Notes under the pieces: generated by a model
Databases searched by the model: none
Told to the model about the DNA's origin: nothing
Seen by the model: the letters and a program-made list of their open reading frames with translations, nothing else
Program-made: the position numbers and the translations under genes
Shown: in pieces, positions 57,017-64,000 of the stretch
Layout: each line of letters opens with the position of its first letter
Numbering within the stretch: the first letter of the stretch is position 1
Origin: Sipunculus nudus
Lineage: Eukaryota; Annelida; Sipuncula; Golfingiida; Sipunculidae
NCBI GenBank assembly: GCA_026874595.1
Contig: CM049310.1
Coordinates: 48,371,058-48,435,057 of the forward strand
Length of the DNA stretch: 64,000 nt
Direction: 5' to 3'

Positions 57017-59238
57017 CGTGATGGCCAGTCATACCGCAGTTTCTCTACATCTGTCGCCCCCGCCTTCCTGTTAGCTGTTCTCTCGGCGGCGAGGTTCGCG
57101 AAGCGTTTGGCTTCCAACGTCACGCTCGCGACTGTATCAGTCACACACGAGAACATTTTGCAAACGCTCGTGACATCCAAAGGCGTACTGTCGTGCTTCT
57201 TTCGCAGCTGCGAGTCGGGTTTTGTAATGAAACAACCGGCGAGCGCGTCAATGAAGGACGTGTGTAGACGTCCCGCGTGGGGCTGCACGATCATATCCAG
57301 TTCCGGCGGTATTTCTTTGAGCACGCGTGCCAACACACCCGACGGTGCTTCTTGCGACTCTCTCCTTCTGCTGTCAGATTCTTTTCTCTGGACAAAGGAC
57401 GATTTCTCAACATTGCCCGTAAAATGGGGTCCTTTGCACAGCACGTGCAACCCAGGTACGCATAGCCCGTCGTGAGCTGTCCCCCGCTTTTCGAGGATCT
57501 GCCTGACGGGGCGTGGGAACCACACACAGGGGCAGTTTTCCGGTCCCCTGTCCAAACTGACCCCGTCCTTGTGGCATTTGTGACACATACGTGTATTAAT
57601 CGCTTTTTTCACATCGCTCAAGTCAGCGTCCCAGGGCACCCCTTCCGCCAAAGTTTCGAACGAATCTAGCGACCTGGCCGTAACGTGGAGGTCCAACGAA
57701 AGGCCGACAAGCCTTTGGGCCAAGACGGTATTGCCGTGGCGGCCTGCCGAGTCCATGTGCGATTTGATGTTGCCCTGACGCTCCTGCTTATCGAACGGTA
57801 GTTCGAAAGGGTAGTTGTCGATGTCAAACGAAGCACGCCATTTCTGCGACGTCCGTAGCTGGGCCTGCCTGTCTGTCAGTAAGAAAGACGTCATGTCCAC
57901 GGCGGCTGAGTCCGTGGACTTCAGCAAACTGCACAGCAGTGAAGCCTCATTCAACCTCAACGACATTGCTACGGCTTCAGCCAGGCAAGGTGACATTTGG
58001 CGTTCCACGTGACCTGGCATCATGCGCTCCAGTTCTGCTGTACACTTCTCTGGGTTACCGAAAGGTGTGGCCTCCGCCTGTCGCACTGGGGAAAAGTGCA
58101 CGTCCTCGTCGCATGGCCAGTTTTTGAATTCGACAGTGTCCGCGAACCGGCAACTGGTGTTCTGGGTGAGCGTGAGATACACCAGCAGAGCAACCAAAGG
58201 GGCGGTTTCTTCAGATATCTGCCGCCGTTTGTCACATGCCTGTTGGTTTTGGTACGGGGATGAGAAACCTGGAGGTAGATCCACCTGCCGGTGCACTGGT
58301 GTGTCGAGCATGTAAACAACCACGTCTGCCAAGTACGGTTTGATATGTAGGTTGTGCATCAGGCCCCTGACGATGCTCCACATCAGCTGGCTGAGCACGG
58401 GTGACACGACCAGAAGGTTTTCAACGGGCTCTTCCGTCGGGGAATTCCTGTCGTCCTGCAGGACGTCCGCAAGCAACTGCTTCCGTTGCGGCCGTCGCTT
58501 CGGAGCAGAACGGCGTGTAGCGTAGGCCAGCGTCGCGTCCCACAAATCCACGGTGACCGCGTTTAGGTTTTCGTGCAGGGATACGTCACGCCTGACCGAG
58601 TCCCGCACGAGGAACATGCAACCGTGCATGAGTGCGCTGATATGCGCCCACGTAAACGTTCCAAAGATGAAAAAATCTTTCGCCTCCAGTGGCGGTCCTT
58701 CACTCTTCACAACGCTCATGATCCGCTGCACAGTCAGGGAGTGCAGGTCCTTGCCATTGTCCACCAGGTCGGCAGACGTGTATTTCTGCGGAACCGGAAA
58801 AAACTCGCTTTTCTCACAACCTTCCCAGGCGGGGGTTGTGGTCTGCAGCATGTCATCGATGACCTGCCTCACGTTCTTCATTTGTCTCATCGGGTTGTCA
58901 TGCTCGTGTAGACGCGGGTCATCGTACCCGTGCAGGAGGAACAAGAACGGATACCTGCCGGCACTGTTGACTTCACCGTCCGGTGTCTCCACGAAACCTT
59001 TCCAGGGCAGATCACTTTCCACGGTCAGCCCCCTCACGACAGGTAACCAACCACCGGGTTCCCCTTCGCATTGCGCCAACAGCTGTTTAACTATGATGCC
59101 TCCTGCGACGTCAAGCGAGAGCAAATCGTCCCTCTTGACCACATACAAACGGGCAGGCGTGATATCCCCCAGATCGCCGGTCTCGCAAAGACTGGTGTAG
59201 TCTCTCTCGTCTGGTTTACTACCACCCGACCTGTGCAT
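56860..59238 (-). CDS. Probable major capsid protein, N-terminal part
   Basis: ATG 59238 opens about 740 meaningful residues. A TATAAAA box lies at 59334-59328. Globular segments include YPFLFLLHGYDDPRLHEHD, FIFGTFTWAHISALMHGCMF and LVALLVYLTLTQNTSC. A possible zinc cluster is MCHKCHKDGVSL with NCPCVW near 605. After about 57025 the frame runs on for about 55 residues of non-native composition to a stop at 56860. The real continuation is in the -1 frame. This is either a true one-base deletion or a sequence error; no slippery heptamer is seen. The family is inferred, not proven by motif. Confidence 0.6.
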   Translation of the reverse strand: MHRSGGSKPDERDYTSLCETGDLGDITPARLYVVKRDDLLSLDVAGGIIVKQLLAQCEGEPGGWLPVVRGLTVESDLPWKGFVETPDGEVNSAGRYPFLFLLHGYDDPRLHEHDNPMRQMKNVRQVIDDMLQTTTPAWEGCEKSEFFPVPQKYTSADLVDNGKDLHSLTVQRIMSVVKSEGPPLEAKDFFIFGTFTWAHISALMHGCMFLVRDSVRRDVSLHENLNAVTVDLWDATLAYATRRSAPKRRPQRKQLLADVLQDDRNSPTEEPVENLLVVSPVLSQLMWSIVRGLMHNLHIKPYLADVVVYMLDTPVHRQVDLPPGFSSPYQNQQACDKRRQISEETAPLVALLVYLTLTQNTSCRFADTVEFKNWPCDEDVHFSPVRQAEATPFGNPEKCTAELERMMPGHVERQMSPCLAEAVAMSLRLNEASLLCSLLKSTDSAAVDMTSFLLTDRQAQLRTSQKWRASFDIDNYPFELPFDKQERQGNIKSHMDSAGRHGNTVLAQRLVGLSLDLHVTARSLDSFETLAEGVPWDADLSDVKKAINTRMCHKCHKDGVSLDRGPENCPCVWFPRPVRQILEKRGTAHDGLCVPGLHVLCKGPHFTGNVEKSSFVQRKESDSRRRESQEAPSGVLARVLKEIPPELDMIVQPHAGRLHTSFIDALAGCFITKPDSQLRKKHDSTPLDVTSVCKMFSCVTDTVASVTLEAKRFANLAAERTANRKAGATDVEKLRYDWPSRCRARCWPTRVQLCGRCTSAHCCTSACWLLTWRKQMYSSGCRAQLLRTSRCN

Positions 59239-59327
59239 GTTTGAACCGTATGTCTACGCTTCTGGTCGAAACAACTGTCAAGTCCTGCAACTGCGAGCAC
59301 AATAAGCGAAACGCAGTCGGTGCGCGC

Positions 59328-59334
59328 TTTTATA
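59328..59334 (-). promoter_or_regulatory. TATA box of the major-capsid gene
   Basis: TATAAAA on the minus strand, about 90 nt before ATG 59238. Confidence 0.6.
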
Positions 59335-59553
59335 AGGAGGTCTGGCGTCAAACCGTTTCCTACTGCTGCATGATATGCTGTGGCAACCACGTGACAAGGC
59401 ATCTTTACAAAAAATGAGTTCGGCGTGTGAAACACACAAGTGATACTTCAGAGTGTGGAGCGACTTCTGGAACTCATACCATCAGAAGACCCCGACTAGA
59501 CAGGGTATGATTACGTGGTACAACACCGCACACACACAAATATACACCGGGCC

Positions 59554-60786
59554 ATGCAAAAGGATATCCGTTCACACATCAAACAAGTGGCAGAGCACGT
59601 GGATTCATGGTTCAGGAAAACACGTCAGCTACACGGGGAAAATAAGGACAGCCATCCCGTGGATTGGTGGTACACAACAGTCGCCCCAGCCTTACAGGAA
59701 TTCGTTAAGTCTCACAAGGAATGGGAACAATGCATCTTACAGCTGACCAGGCAGACCAGAAGGGCGAAGAGGACGAGGGGCGCGGACAATCACAGTGCCG
59801 CAAAGAACGGCGAACCAAACACGGTTAACGACCCAGCATCAAACGCTGGGGATAACGGCCATCACACAACACACGGGGCCCAACCAGAACTGAAGCAGCT
59901 GGCCACACATTTGCTCGAACACTACGTGGACGTTCACGGTCAAGACACGGTCAGCGTCTCGTGGGACCGGCATATCGCAAATGTAAGTACAGATGTGTTT
60001 TCTGGCACGTGGCTGGACGAGCTGGCGAGCATAATGGGTTTCACCTTGGCCCCCAACCGTAAAACGGGAAATATATTCAATACAGCAGAGTCAAGGATAA
60101 AGAACAACAAAGGGAATCCTTCGCTGAAACTGAAACAGTTACAGTTGCGAACGGTGGGAGTCCTCCTGTTGTTCGACGCCACCCTGGTGTCGTTGGCCTG
60201 CTCATACGTGCAAATCGGGCTCCCAGTGTTCGCAACTTTTGAGACTGTGTACCTATACGCAAGTATGTGGGCGTTACTGAGGGGAGCGCCGGCCGGAAAC
60301 GTATCACGCGAAACAACGCATGTACTACGTGCTCTGGCGGTTATGCACTCCCATTGTTCTAACAGAGACACCAGGTCGACTTTGGCTAAGGTTGTCGCGA
60401 GCGCTGCAGCGCGGCCCATCACTTCATCCCAATGCGACGGTACTTGCGTGTTAAACGCGTGGGAGATGTGGACGCACGCTTACCCTTGCCTGCTGATCAC
60501 CACAAAAACACGTACGGCACATGACCCTTGGCACCTGAATATAACACCATTCTCACGTGATCACACGCAAGTACTCGCCGGCGTAAAAACGGCCATCGAC
60601 AGGCACATACACCAAACGTGCGCGGAACTAGCGGGTGTGTGCCCACGCGACATAAACACACCGGGGACGGAAGGTGGAAAACACATCAGGGAAGGTACAA
60701 ACACTGACCCGACACGTCAACACGCACAGACCGAGGCGGTGGAAAACAAACACAGTCTGGAACTTTACACGTTGGGAGAACATTAA
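59554..60786 (+). CDS. 410-residue protein of unknown function
   Basis: The first in-frame ATG is 59554; the frame is open from a GTG at 59515. The protein has a polar N-terminal region with an Arg/Lys patch (RQTRRAKRTRG) and a Gly/His/Asn linker (near 80-110). A more hydrophobic middle follows (LQLRTVGVLLLFDATLVSL, LPVFATFETVYLYASMWALL), then a polar tail. The middle segments are not typical membrane spans. It lies between major capsid and protease-scaffold, so a capsid component such as a triplex protein is possible, but I see no supporting motif. Confidence 0.65.
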   Translation: MQKDIRSHIKQVAEHVDSWFRKTRQLHGENKDSHPVDWWYTTVAPALQEFVKSHKEWEQCILQLTRQTRRAKRTRGADNHSAAKNGEPNTVNDPASNAGDNGHHTTHGAQPELKQLATHLLEHYVDVHGQDTVSVSWDRHIANVSTDVFSGTWLDELASIMGFTLAPNRKTGNIFNTAESRIKNNKGNPSLKLKQLQLRTVGVLLLFDATLVSLACSYVQIGLPVFATFETVYLYASMWALLRGAPAGNVSRETTHVLRALAVMHSHCSNRDTRSTLAKVVASAAARPITSSQCDGTCVLNAWEMWTHAYPCLLITTKTRTAHDPWHLNITPFSRDHTQVLAGVKTAIDRHIHQTCAELAGVCPRDINTPGTEGGKHIREGTNTDPTRQHAQTEAVENKHSLELYTLGEH

Positions 60787-60991
60787 ATGTTTCCACGTTT
60801 GCATCCACTGGGCGAGATACGGGACACTGTGCAGATTTTTCGCGACAAAAGAACACAGAGCGCAGAAGCACGAGCCGAACGGGCAGTGTTCCCGCCGGCA
60901 AAATTGCACCTGCCGATGCCTGAACATTAAGTATATGACAGAAACCCCTCCCGCCGAAAGACATTACGAAGAATAACAGAACATCTCTGTT

Positions 60992-60999
60992 TATTTACC
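60992..60999 (+). promoter_or_regulatory. TATTTACC element before protease-scaffold
   Basis: A variant of the TATT-type element, 65 nt before ATG 61064; no TATAAA is present in this gap. Confidence 0.35.
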
Positions 61000-61063
61000 C
61001 CGGTGCAAGCGCCAGACGACAACGACACATGACATGTGACATAATTACACGAGCACCATAAAC

Positions 61064-63265
61064 ATGTTCGCAGTTTGCTGTTTAGCCAGTACATGTCCCC
61101 AGGTCTGGAAAAGGTTAAACGGACCCGATCGGGGAAAATACCGTCTTTCAGACGCTATCTTACGTCACGTATCACTAGGGGTGGACGATAGTTCAGATTC
61201 ACCGAAGGATGTGAACAGAAACGCGTCATGCACCAAACCCGTGTTCATCACACACGACCGGCTCTCCCCCCCTGTCGGGAGCTTGATCCACATACGTCAT
61301 CTCCCAGACGTCGGGCTGTTTGGGGTTATACAGTTGGACCCGAGGTTCGTGGGTGTGCTCACACGGGCGTGTCCCTACTTTGTGGACAGATCACCGGCAA
61401 ACCGTGAAAACGCTTCTACGAAAGACCTTTTGCGGGCGCTGTTCCCCGCTGTGTCGTTGTCCTCACTGAAGTTGTCAGACACGTTTTCAGAACAGGGTTG
61501 TCCGACTAAGGAGGACCTGGAGATTGCTGCCGGACCGGACTTCCTGAACCACGTTTCGTTGACGATGAACAACGCCCGTGCAGGCTGCCTTGCCATGTAC
61601 TGCACAAGTCTGCATTTGGACGAACCGGATTGTGAGCACACTGAAAACGAGAACCTGTTCAAACACCTCGGCCTGAGCCCGGAATTGTACAGGGATATCA
61701 TTAAAGAGGCTGAAGGGCGTGTCCTCCCAGAGGAGACATTCAGCACAGACGAGACCACAGTGCCCACCTGGCACAACCTGCTCTTGGGGGCAGCACTGAA
61801 CCCTTTCACGGTAAAACAATGCAAGAAACAAGAACTCGAACAGCTTGGGTTGGCTTCGACATTTATTGACGCTGAAAACAAATCAGACGCTGGTGCGGAC
61901 AGTCCACTCGCTGGGCACGCTGAAACCTCAACACCGCTGAAACCAGCTTCACAACAAACACCGCTGAAACCAGCTTCACCACAAACGTGTATTTGTGATG
62001 AACAGGAACATTCTGACGACACCGATCCGATCAATCTTTCAGACAGGGGCGAATCGACCTTGACCGTAGTGGAAGGCAGTTCCGGAAACCCCGAACGACT
62101 GGCCGCAGACATGTCATCATCAAACAGTAACGCGCCAGTAACCCCAAACGGTTCCGGGCAGTTAACAGCGGACATGAAGGAGTGGATAACGGGTCAAGAA
62201 GAACTACTGCAAAGGTTGAAATCTAAGTACGGCCGGGTCGATGCGGAAGCGCCTGTGCAGATTCAGGCTGCACCATGGCCGCACGGTTCTTTCGGTTACG
62301 CATCCCCGACGGTCGGAACACAAACGCAGCCGTCAGCTTATGCGCCAGGGTCCGGGGTCTGGTGGCCGGGTTCGCCGACGAACGCAGGGCCCGTCTTCCA
62401 ACCAGGGCATTACGCATCAGCGCGCTTCTCGCCCTATCAGCCACCCGCGACACCGTTGTACCCGCAAGCACCTGTGGCGCCGCCCCCACCCTTTGCGAGT
62501 GACGGCAGCACGACCGGGTTCGACAGGCACACGGTACAAACGCCGCACACGCAGCAGCAACCCTCCACCGTGCATTATTATTTTTACGGTGATAACGGTA
62601 AACAGCATATCGCGGACAGAAGGACAGGGTCATCGTCAAGAGCTGATGATAAAACGGAACAAGAAGCCGCGCATCACAACCACGCACGCACGTCGGACAC
62701 TGGTGGCCACTCCGGGCTTGATATGTTGAAATCCCCAGAAACGCAAAGAGCGTCCGTTTTTTCCCCTGCCGGGCTCGAGTCCACCGTTAAAACACTGCAG
62801 GAGACGGTGGAAAAACTGACAACACACGTTCACACAAACGTTCACCCTGCCCACCCACCTCACACGTTTCAAGCCAGTCAACCTTCCGTTCAGCCAGCCG
62901 CAGCACATGCTCCCGCCCATCCCCCGTCTATTGAGACTACGGTGGGTGACCAAAAAGACGGCCGTGACAGTCGCGCGTTACTGCAAGAACTTGTTCGGGG
63001 TATCGCAGATGTCGTAGAGCAAAACAGACGTGACAGAGGTGACGTTGCGTCAGGTGAACCACAGGTCTCCTCCGCTGTCACATCTGACACCCCTACAGAG
63101 GGTGGCCAAACCGGCAGGGATAAACCACGCGGTAAACCAGCAGACACCGTAGAGGCCGAACGGGAACCGTCCGCTGAAAAAGAGCCAGCACTGTCAAAGG
63201 TTGTGACAGATAGGCTGAAGTTATTGGATAAGATGTTGAAGCCCCCAGCCGCATCCAGTTTTTGA
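61064..63265 (+). CDS. Capsid maturational protease (assemblin) and scaffold protein
   Basis: The protein has 733 residues from ATG 61064. The N-terminal 250 residues match assemblin, the herpesvirus serine protease. The catalytic triad candidates are His64 (FITHD), the Ser in VSLSS at 131-134 and His163 (LNHVSL). This spacing is the same as in characterised assemblins (about 63, 132 and 157). The usual double Arg of the oxyanion loop is a single Arg here (NNARAGC). The rest is a Pro/Gln/Thr-rich scaffold with a possible coiled coil (STVKTLQETVEKLTTHV) and a conserved-looking C-terminal end (VTDRLKLLDKMLKPP), where capsid binding would be expected. The protease releases the scaffold during capsid maturation. 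Confidence 0.85.
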   Translation: MFAVCCLASTCPQVWKRLNGPDRGKYRLSDAILRHVSLGVDDSSDSPKDVNRNASCTKPVFITHDRLSPPVGSLIHIRHLPDVGLFGVIQLDPRFVGVLTRACPYFVDRSPANRENASTKDLLRALFPAVSLSSLKLSDTFSEQGCPTKEDLEIAAGPDFLNHVSLTMNNARAGCLAMYCTSLHLDEPDCEHTENENLFKHLGLSPELYRDIIKEAEGRVLPEETFSTDETTVPTWHNLLLGAALNPFTVKQCKKQELEQLGLASTFIDAENKSDAGADSPLAGHAETSTPLKPASQQTPLKPASPQTCICDEQEHSDDTDPINLSDRGESTLTVVEGSSGNPERLAADMSSSNSNAPVTPNGSGQLTADMKEWITGQEELLQRLKSKYGRVDAEAPVQIQAAPWPHGSFGYASPTVGTQTQPSAYAPGSGVWWPGSPTNAGPVFQPGHYASARFSPYQPPATPLYPQAPVAPPPPFASDGSTTGFDRHTVQTPHTQQQPSTVHYYFYGDNGKQHIADRRTGSSSRADDKTEQEAAHHNHARTSDTGGHSGLDMLKSPETQRASVFSPAGLESTVKTLQETVEKLTTHVHTNVHPAHPPHTFQASQPSVQPAAAHAPAHPPSIETTVGDQKDGRDSRALLQELVRGIADVVEQNRRDRGDVASGEPQVSSAVTSDTPTEGGQTGRDKPRGKPADTVEAEREPSAEKEPALSKVVTDRLKLLDKMLKPPAASSF
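61931..61984 (+). repeat. 27-bp tandem duplication in the scaffold
   Basis: Two near-identical 27-bp units encode TPLKPASQQ and TPLKPASPQ, between the protease domain and the scaffold. Confidence 0.85.
61990..61997 (+). promoter_or_regulatory. Internal TATTTGTG element in the protease gene
   Basis: It lies 114 nt before the in-frame ATG at 62111. Beyond the likely transcription start (about 62020) I see no other ATG before 62111. Confidence 0.4.
62111..63265 (+). CDS. Predicted nested scaffold protein (3'-coterminal with the protease)
   Basis: An in-frame ATG at 62111 (MSSSNSNAPVTPNG) would give a 384-residue scaffold without the protease domain. In mammalian herpesviruses a free scaffold is made in exactly this way from a separate promoter inside the protease gene (UL26.5 in UL26). 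The internal TATTTGTG at 61990 supplies a candidate promoter. This is a prediction from arrangement and motif. Confidence 0.45.
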   Translation: MSSSNSNAPVTPNGSGQLTADMKEWITGQEELLQRLKSKYGRVDAEAPVQIQAAPWPHGSFGYASPTVGTQTQPSAYAPGSGVWWPGSPTNAGPVFQPGHYASARFSPYQPPATPLYPQAPVAPPPPFASDGSTTGFDRHTVQTPHTQQQPSTVHYYFYGDNGKQHIADRRTGSSSRADDKTEQEAAHHNHARTSDTGGHSGLDMLKSPETQRASVFSPAGLESTVKTLQETVEKLTTHVHTNVHPAHPPHTFQASQPSVQPAAAHAPAHPPSIETTVGDQKDGRDSRALLQELVRGIADVVEQNRRDRGDVASGEPQVSSAVTSDTPTEGGQTGRDKPRGKPADTVEAEREPSAEKEPALSKVVTDRLKLLDKMLKPPAASSF

Positions 63266-63280
63266 ATGGCGCGCGCATAT

Positions 63281-63299
63281 GTCACGTGACTGTATATAA
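63281..63299 (+). promoter_or_regulatory. Helicase-gene promoter: GTCACGTGAC palindrome and TATA box
   Basis: GTCACGTGAC lies at 63281-63290 and TATATAA at 63293-63299. The CDS start is 170 nt downstream. A short ORF (ATG 63339) and a splice-donor-like GAGGTGAGT at 63352-63360 lie in between. Confidence 0.5.
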
Positions 63300-63468
63300 C
63301 ATATATAACACAGGGGCTCCCGATTACCCTAATCAGTCATGCTCCCGCCTCGAGGTGAGTCAGTGCACCACTTTTAAGCAGTCTGACCTGACACAGGGCA
63401 CGCCATCCTAACATTTTATTTTGAGCTCCCTCCTGCGCATATTGTACACGAACAGACATCTTTGACAG

Positions 63469-64000
63469 ATGGCTTTGACAGAAGATAAACGTGAGAGACT
63501 CATTCTGACAACAACAAGTATAGCGGACAACTTGGCCGAGTCGATTCGCACCGAGCAACACCGCGTCCCCGTGCCAACGTGGATGCAGCGCCCGTCGCCG
63601 CCGTACGAGACAGAAAAATGGCTCCATCAACTGGAACATATGACATGGCCGTTCCCCAGTTCTATATTCGACCCGAACCAGGCCTTGATACCCGACGAAG
63701 CAGAACGTTGCAAATGGGAGATCCTGCGCCGGGCGGCGGACCCTACCGTTCCGGCGACGCCTGGTTCTTTCACTCCCGTACATTTCCGCTGTTACGTCGT
63801 GACGGGCCCGGCCGGCGCGGGTAAAAGCACGCTGGTGGACATCCTCACCGCCAACACACATATGGTGTGCACCGCCGCCGGAAACGCCTCCGTGACCAAC
63901 CTCCACAACGCTCTGAAGTCACACCAAGTGGGGCGCGTCGGGACGTTAGCGAAACTCCAGTTGATGTACAACTGCCGTGAAGCAGAACCCCGTGAGCCGG
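63469..64000 (+). CDS. Helicase (UL5-type, superfamily 1), N-terminal part, cut by the window end
   Basis: ATG 63469 opens a frame that is still open at 64000 (177 codons). The Walker A site VTGPAGAGKSTLV lies at about 111-123. It is followed by a TAAGNASVTNLHNALK segment, as expected for motif Ia of the herpesvirus/Pif1-type helicases. The protein would be the helicase of the helicase-primase complex, which unwinds DNA at viral replication forks. A full-length protein of about 800-900 residues would be expected. The remaining motifs lie outside the window. Confidence 0.8.
   Translation, partial: MALTEDKRERLILTTTSIADNLAESIRTEQHRVPVPTWMQRPSPPYETEKWLHQLEHMTWPFPSSIFDPNQALIPDEAERCKWEILRRAADPTVPATPGSFTPVHFRCYVVTGPAGAGKSTLVDILTANTHMVCTAAGNASVTNLHNALKSHQVGRVGTLAKLQLMYNCREAEPREP

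Noticed and set aside
57004-57035. Programmed -1 ribosomal frameshift in the probable major capsid gene
   Set aside because: No X-XXY-YYZ slippery heptamer in the window where the switch must occur; a one-base indel is simpler.
59535-59542. Minus-strand TATTTGTG upstream of the major-capsid gene
   Set aside because: It is about 300 nt from the ATG and a good TATAAAA lies much closer; it is probably a chance match in a CA-rich run.

Overview
The window looks like part of the linear double-stranded DNA genome of a malacoherpesvirus-like virus (mollusc or other invertebrate herpesvirus, order Herpesvirales). The evidence is a set of herpesvirus hallmark genes read directly from the sequence: a spliced terminase ATPase/nuclease, a glycoprotein B, a capsid maturational protease fused to a scaffold, a very large probable major capsid protein, a UL24-like PD-(D/E)XK nuclease and the start of a UL5-type helicase. 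Several BIR/RING inhibitor-of-apoptosis genes are also present, as in known malacoherpesviruses. I cannot name a species. The sequence could be a free genome or an integrated copy, and three frame breaks should be kept in mind.

Layout. 0-2.5 kb: small Cys/His (zinc-finger-like) and acidic proteins. 2.8-6.7 kb: three tandem ankyrin-repeat genes with an IkappaB-like plan. 7.3-10.5 kb: a 1083-residue coiled-coil protein. 10.7-13.9 kb (minus): a secreted lectin-like plus about 15 EGF-like unit protein, split by a frame change. 14.1-15.6 kb: a putative CARD-containing protein and a secreted cystine-knot peptide. 15.8-20 kb: UL24-like nuclease and an 872-residue protein. 20.2-23.9 kb (minus): a 1208-residue protein. 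24.2-34.0 kb: a tail-anchored-type membrane protein and the terminase gene, whose two exons (minus strand) enclose a 5.8-kb intron carrying five other genes. 34.7-39.1 kb: three IAP genes, one with its own 222-nt intron. 39.4-42.7 kb: a 1082-residue protein. 42.7-46.9 kb: an AT-rich non-coding island bounded by diverged inverted repeats. 47.0-51.2 kb: three plus-strand genes. 51.4-59.2 kb (minus): gB, an acidic protein and the split probable major capsid gene. 59.6-64 kb: an unknown gene, protease-scaffold, and the 5' part of the helicase.

Two promoter styles are visible. Many accessory genes have a TATA box (TATAAA/TATATA) 50-100 nt before the ATG. A second set of genes, including probable structural genes, instead has the octamer TATTTGTG (or a close variant) 20-140 nt before the ATG. 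One copy lies inside the protease gene, just upstream of an in-frame ATG that would start a free scaffold protein. This resembles the TATT-type late promoters of beta- and gammaherpesviruses.

The accessory genes point together at host apoptosis and Rel/NF-kappaB-type signalling: three IkappaB-like proteins, three IAPs and a CARD protein. Two secreted Cys-rich proteins act outside the cell. These functions are inferred from domains.
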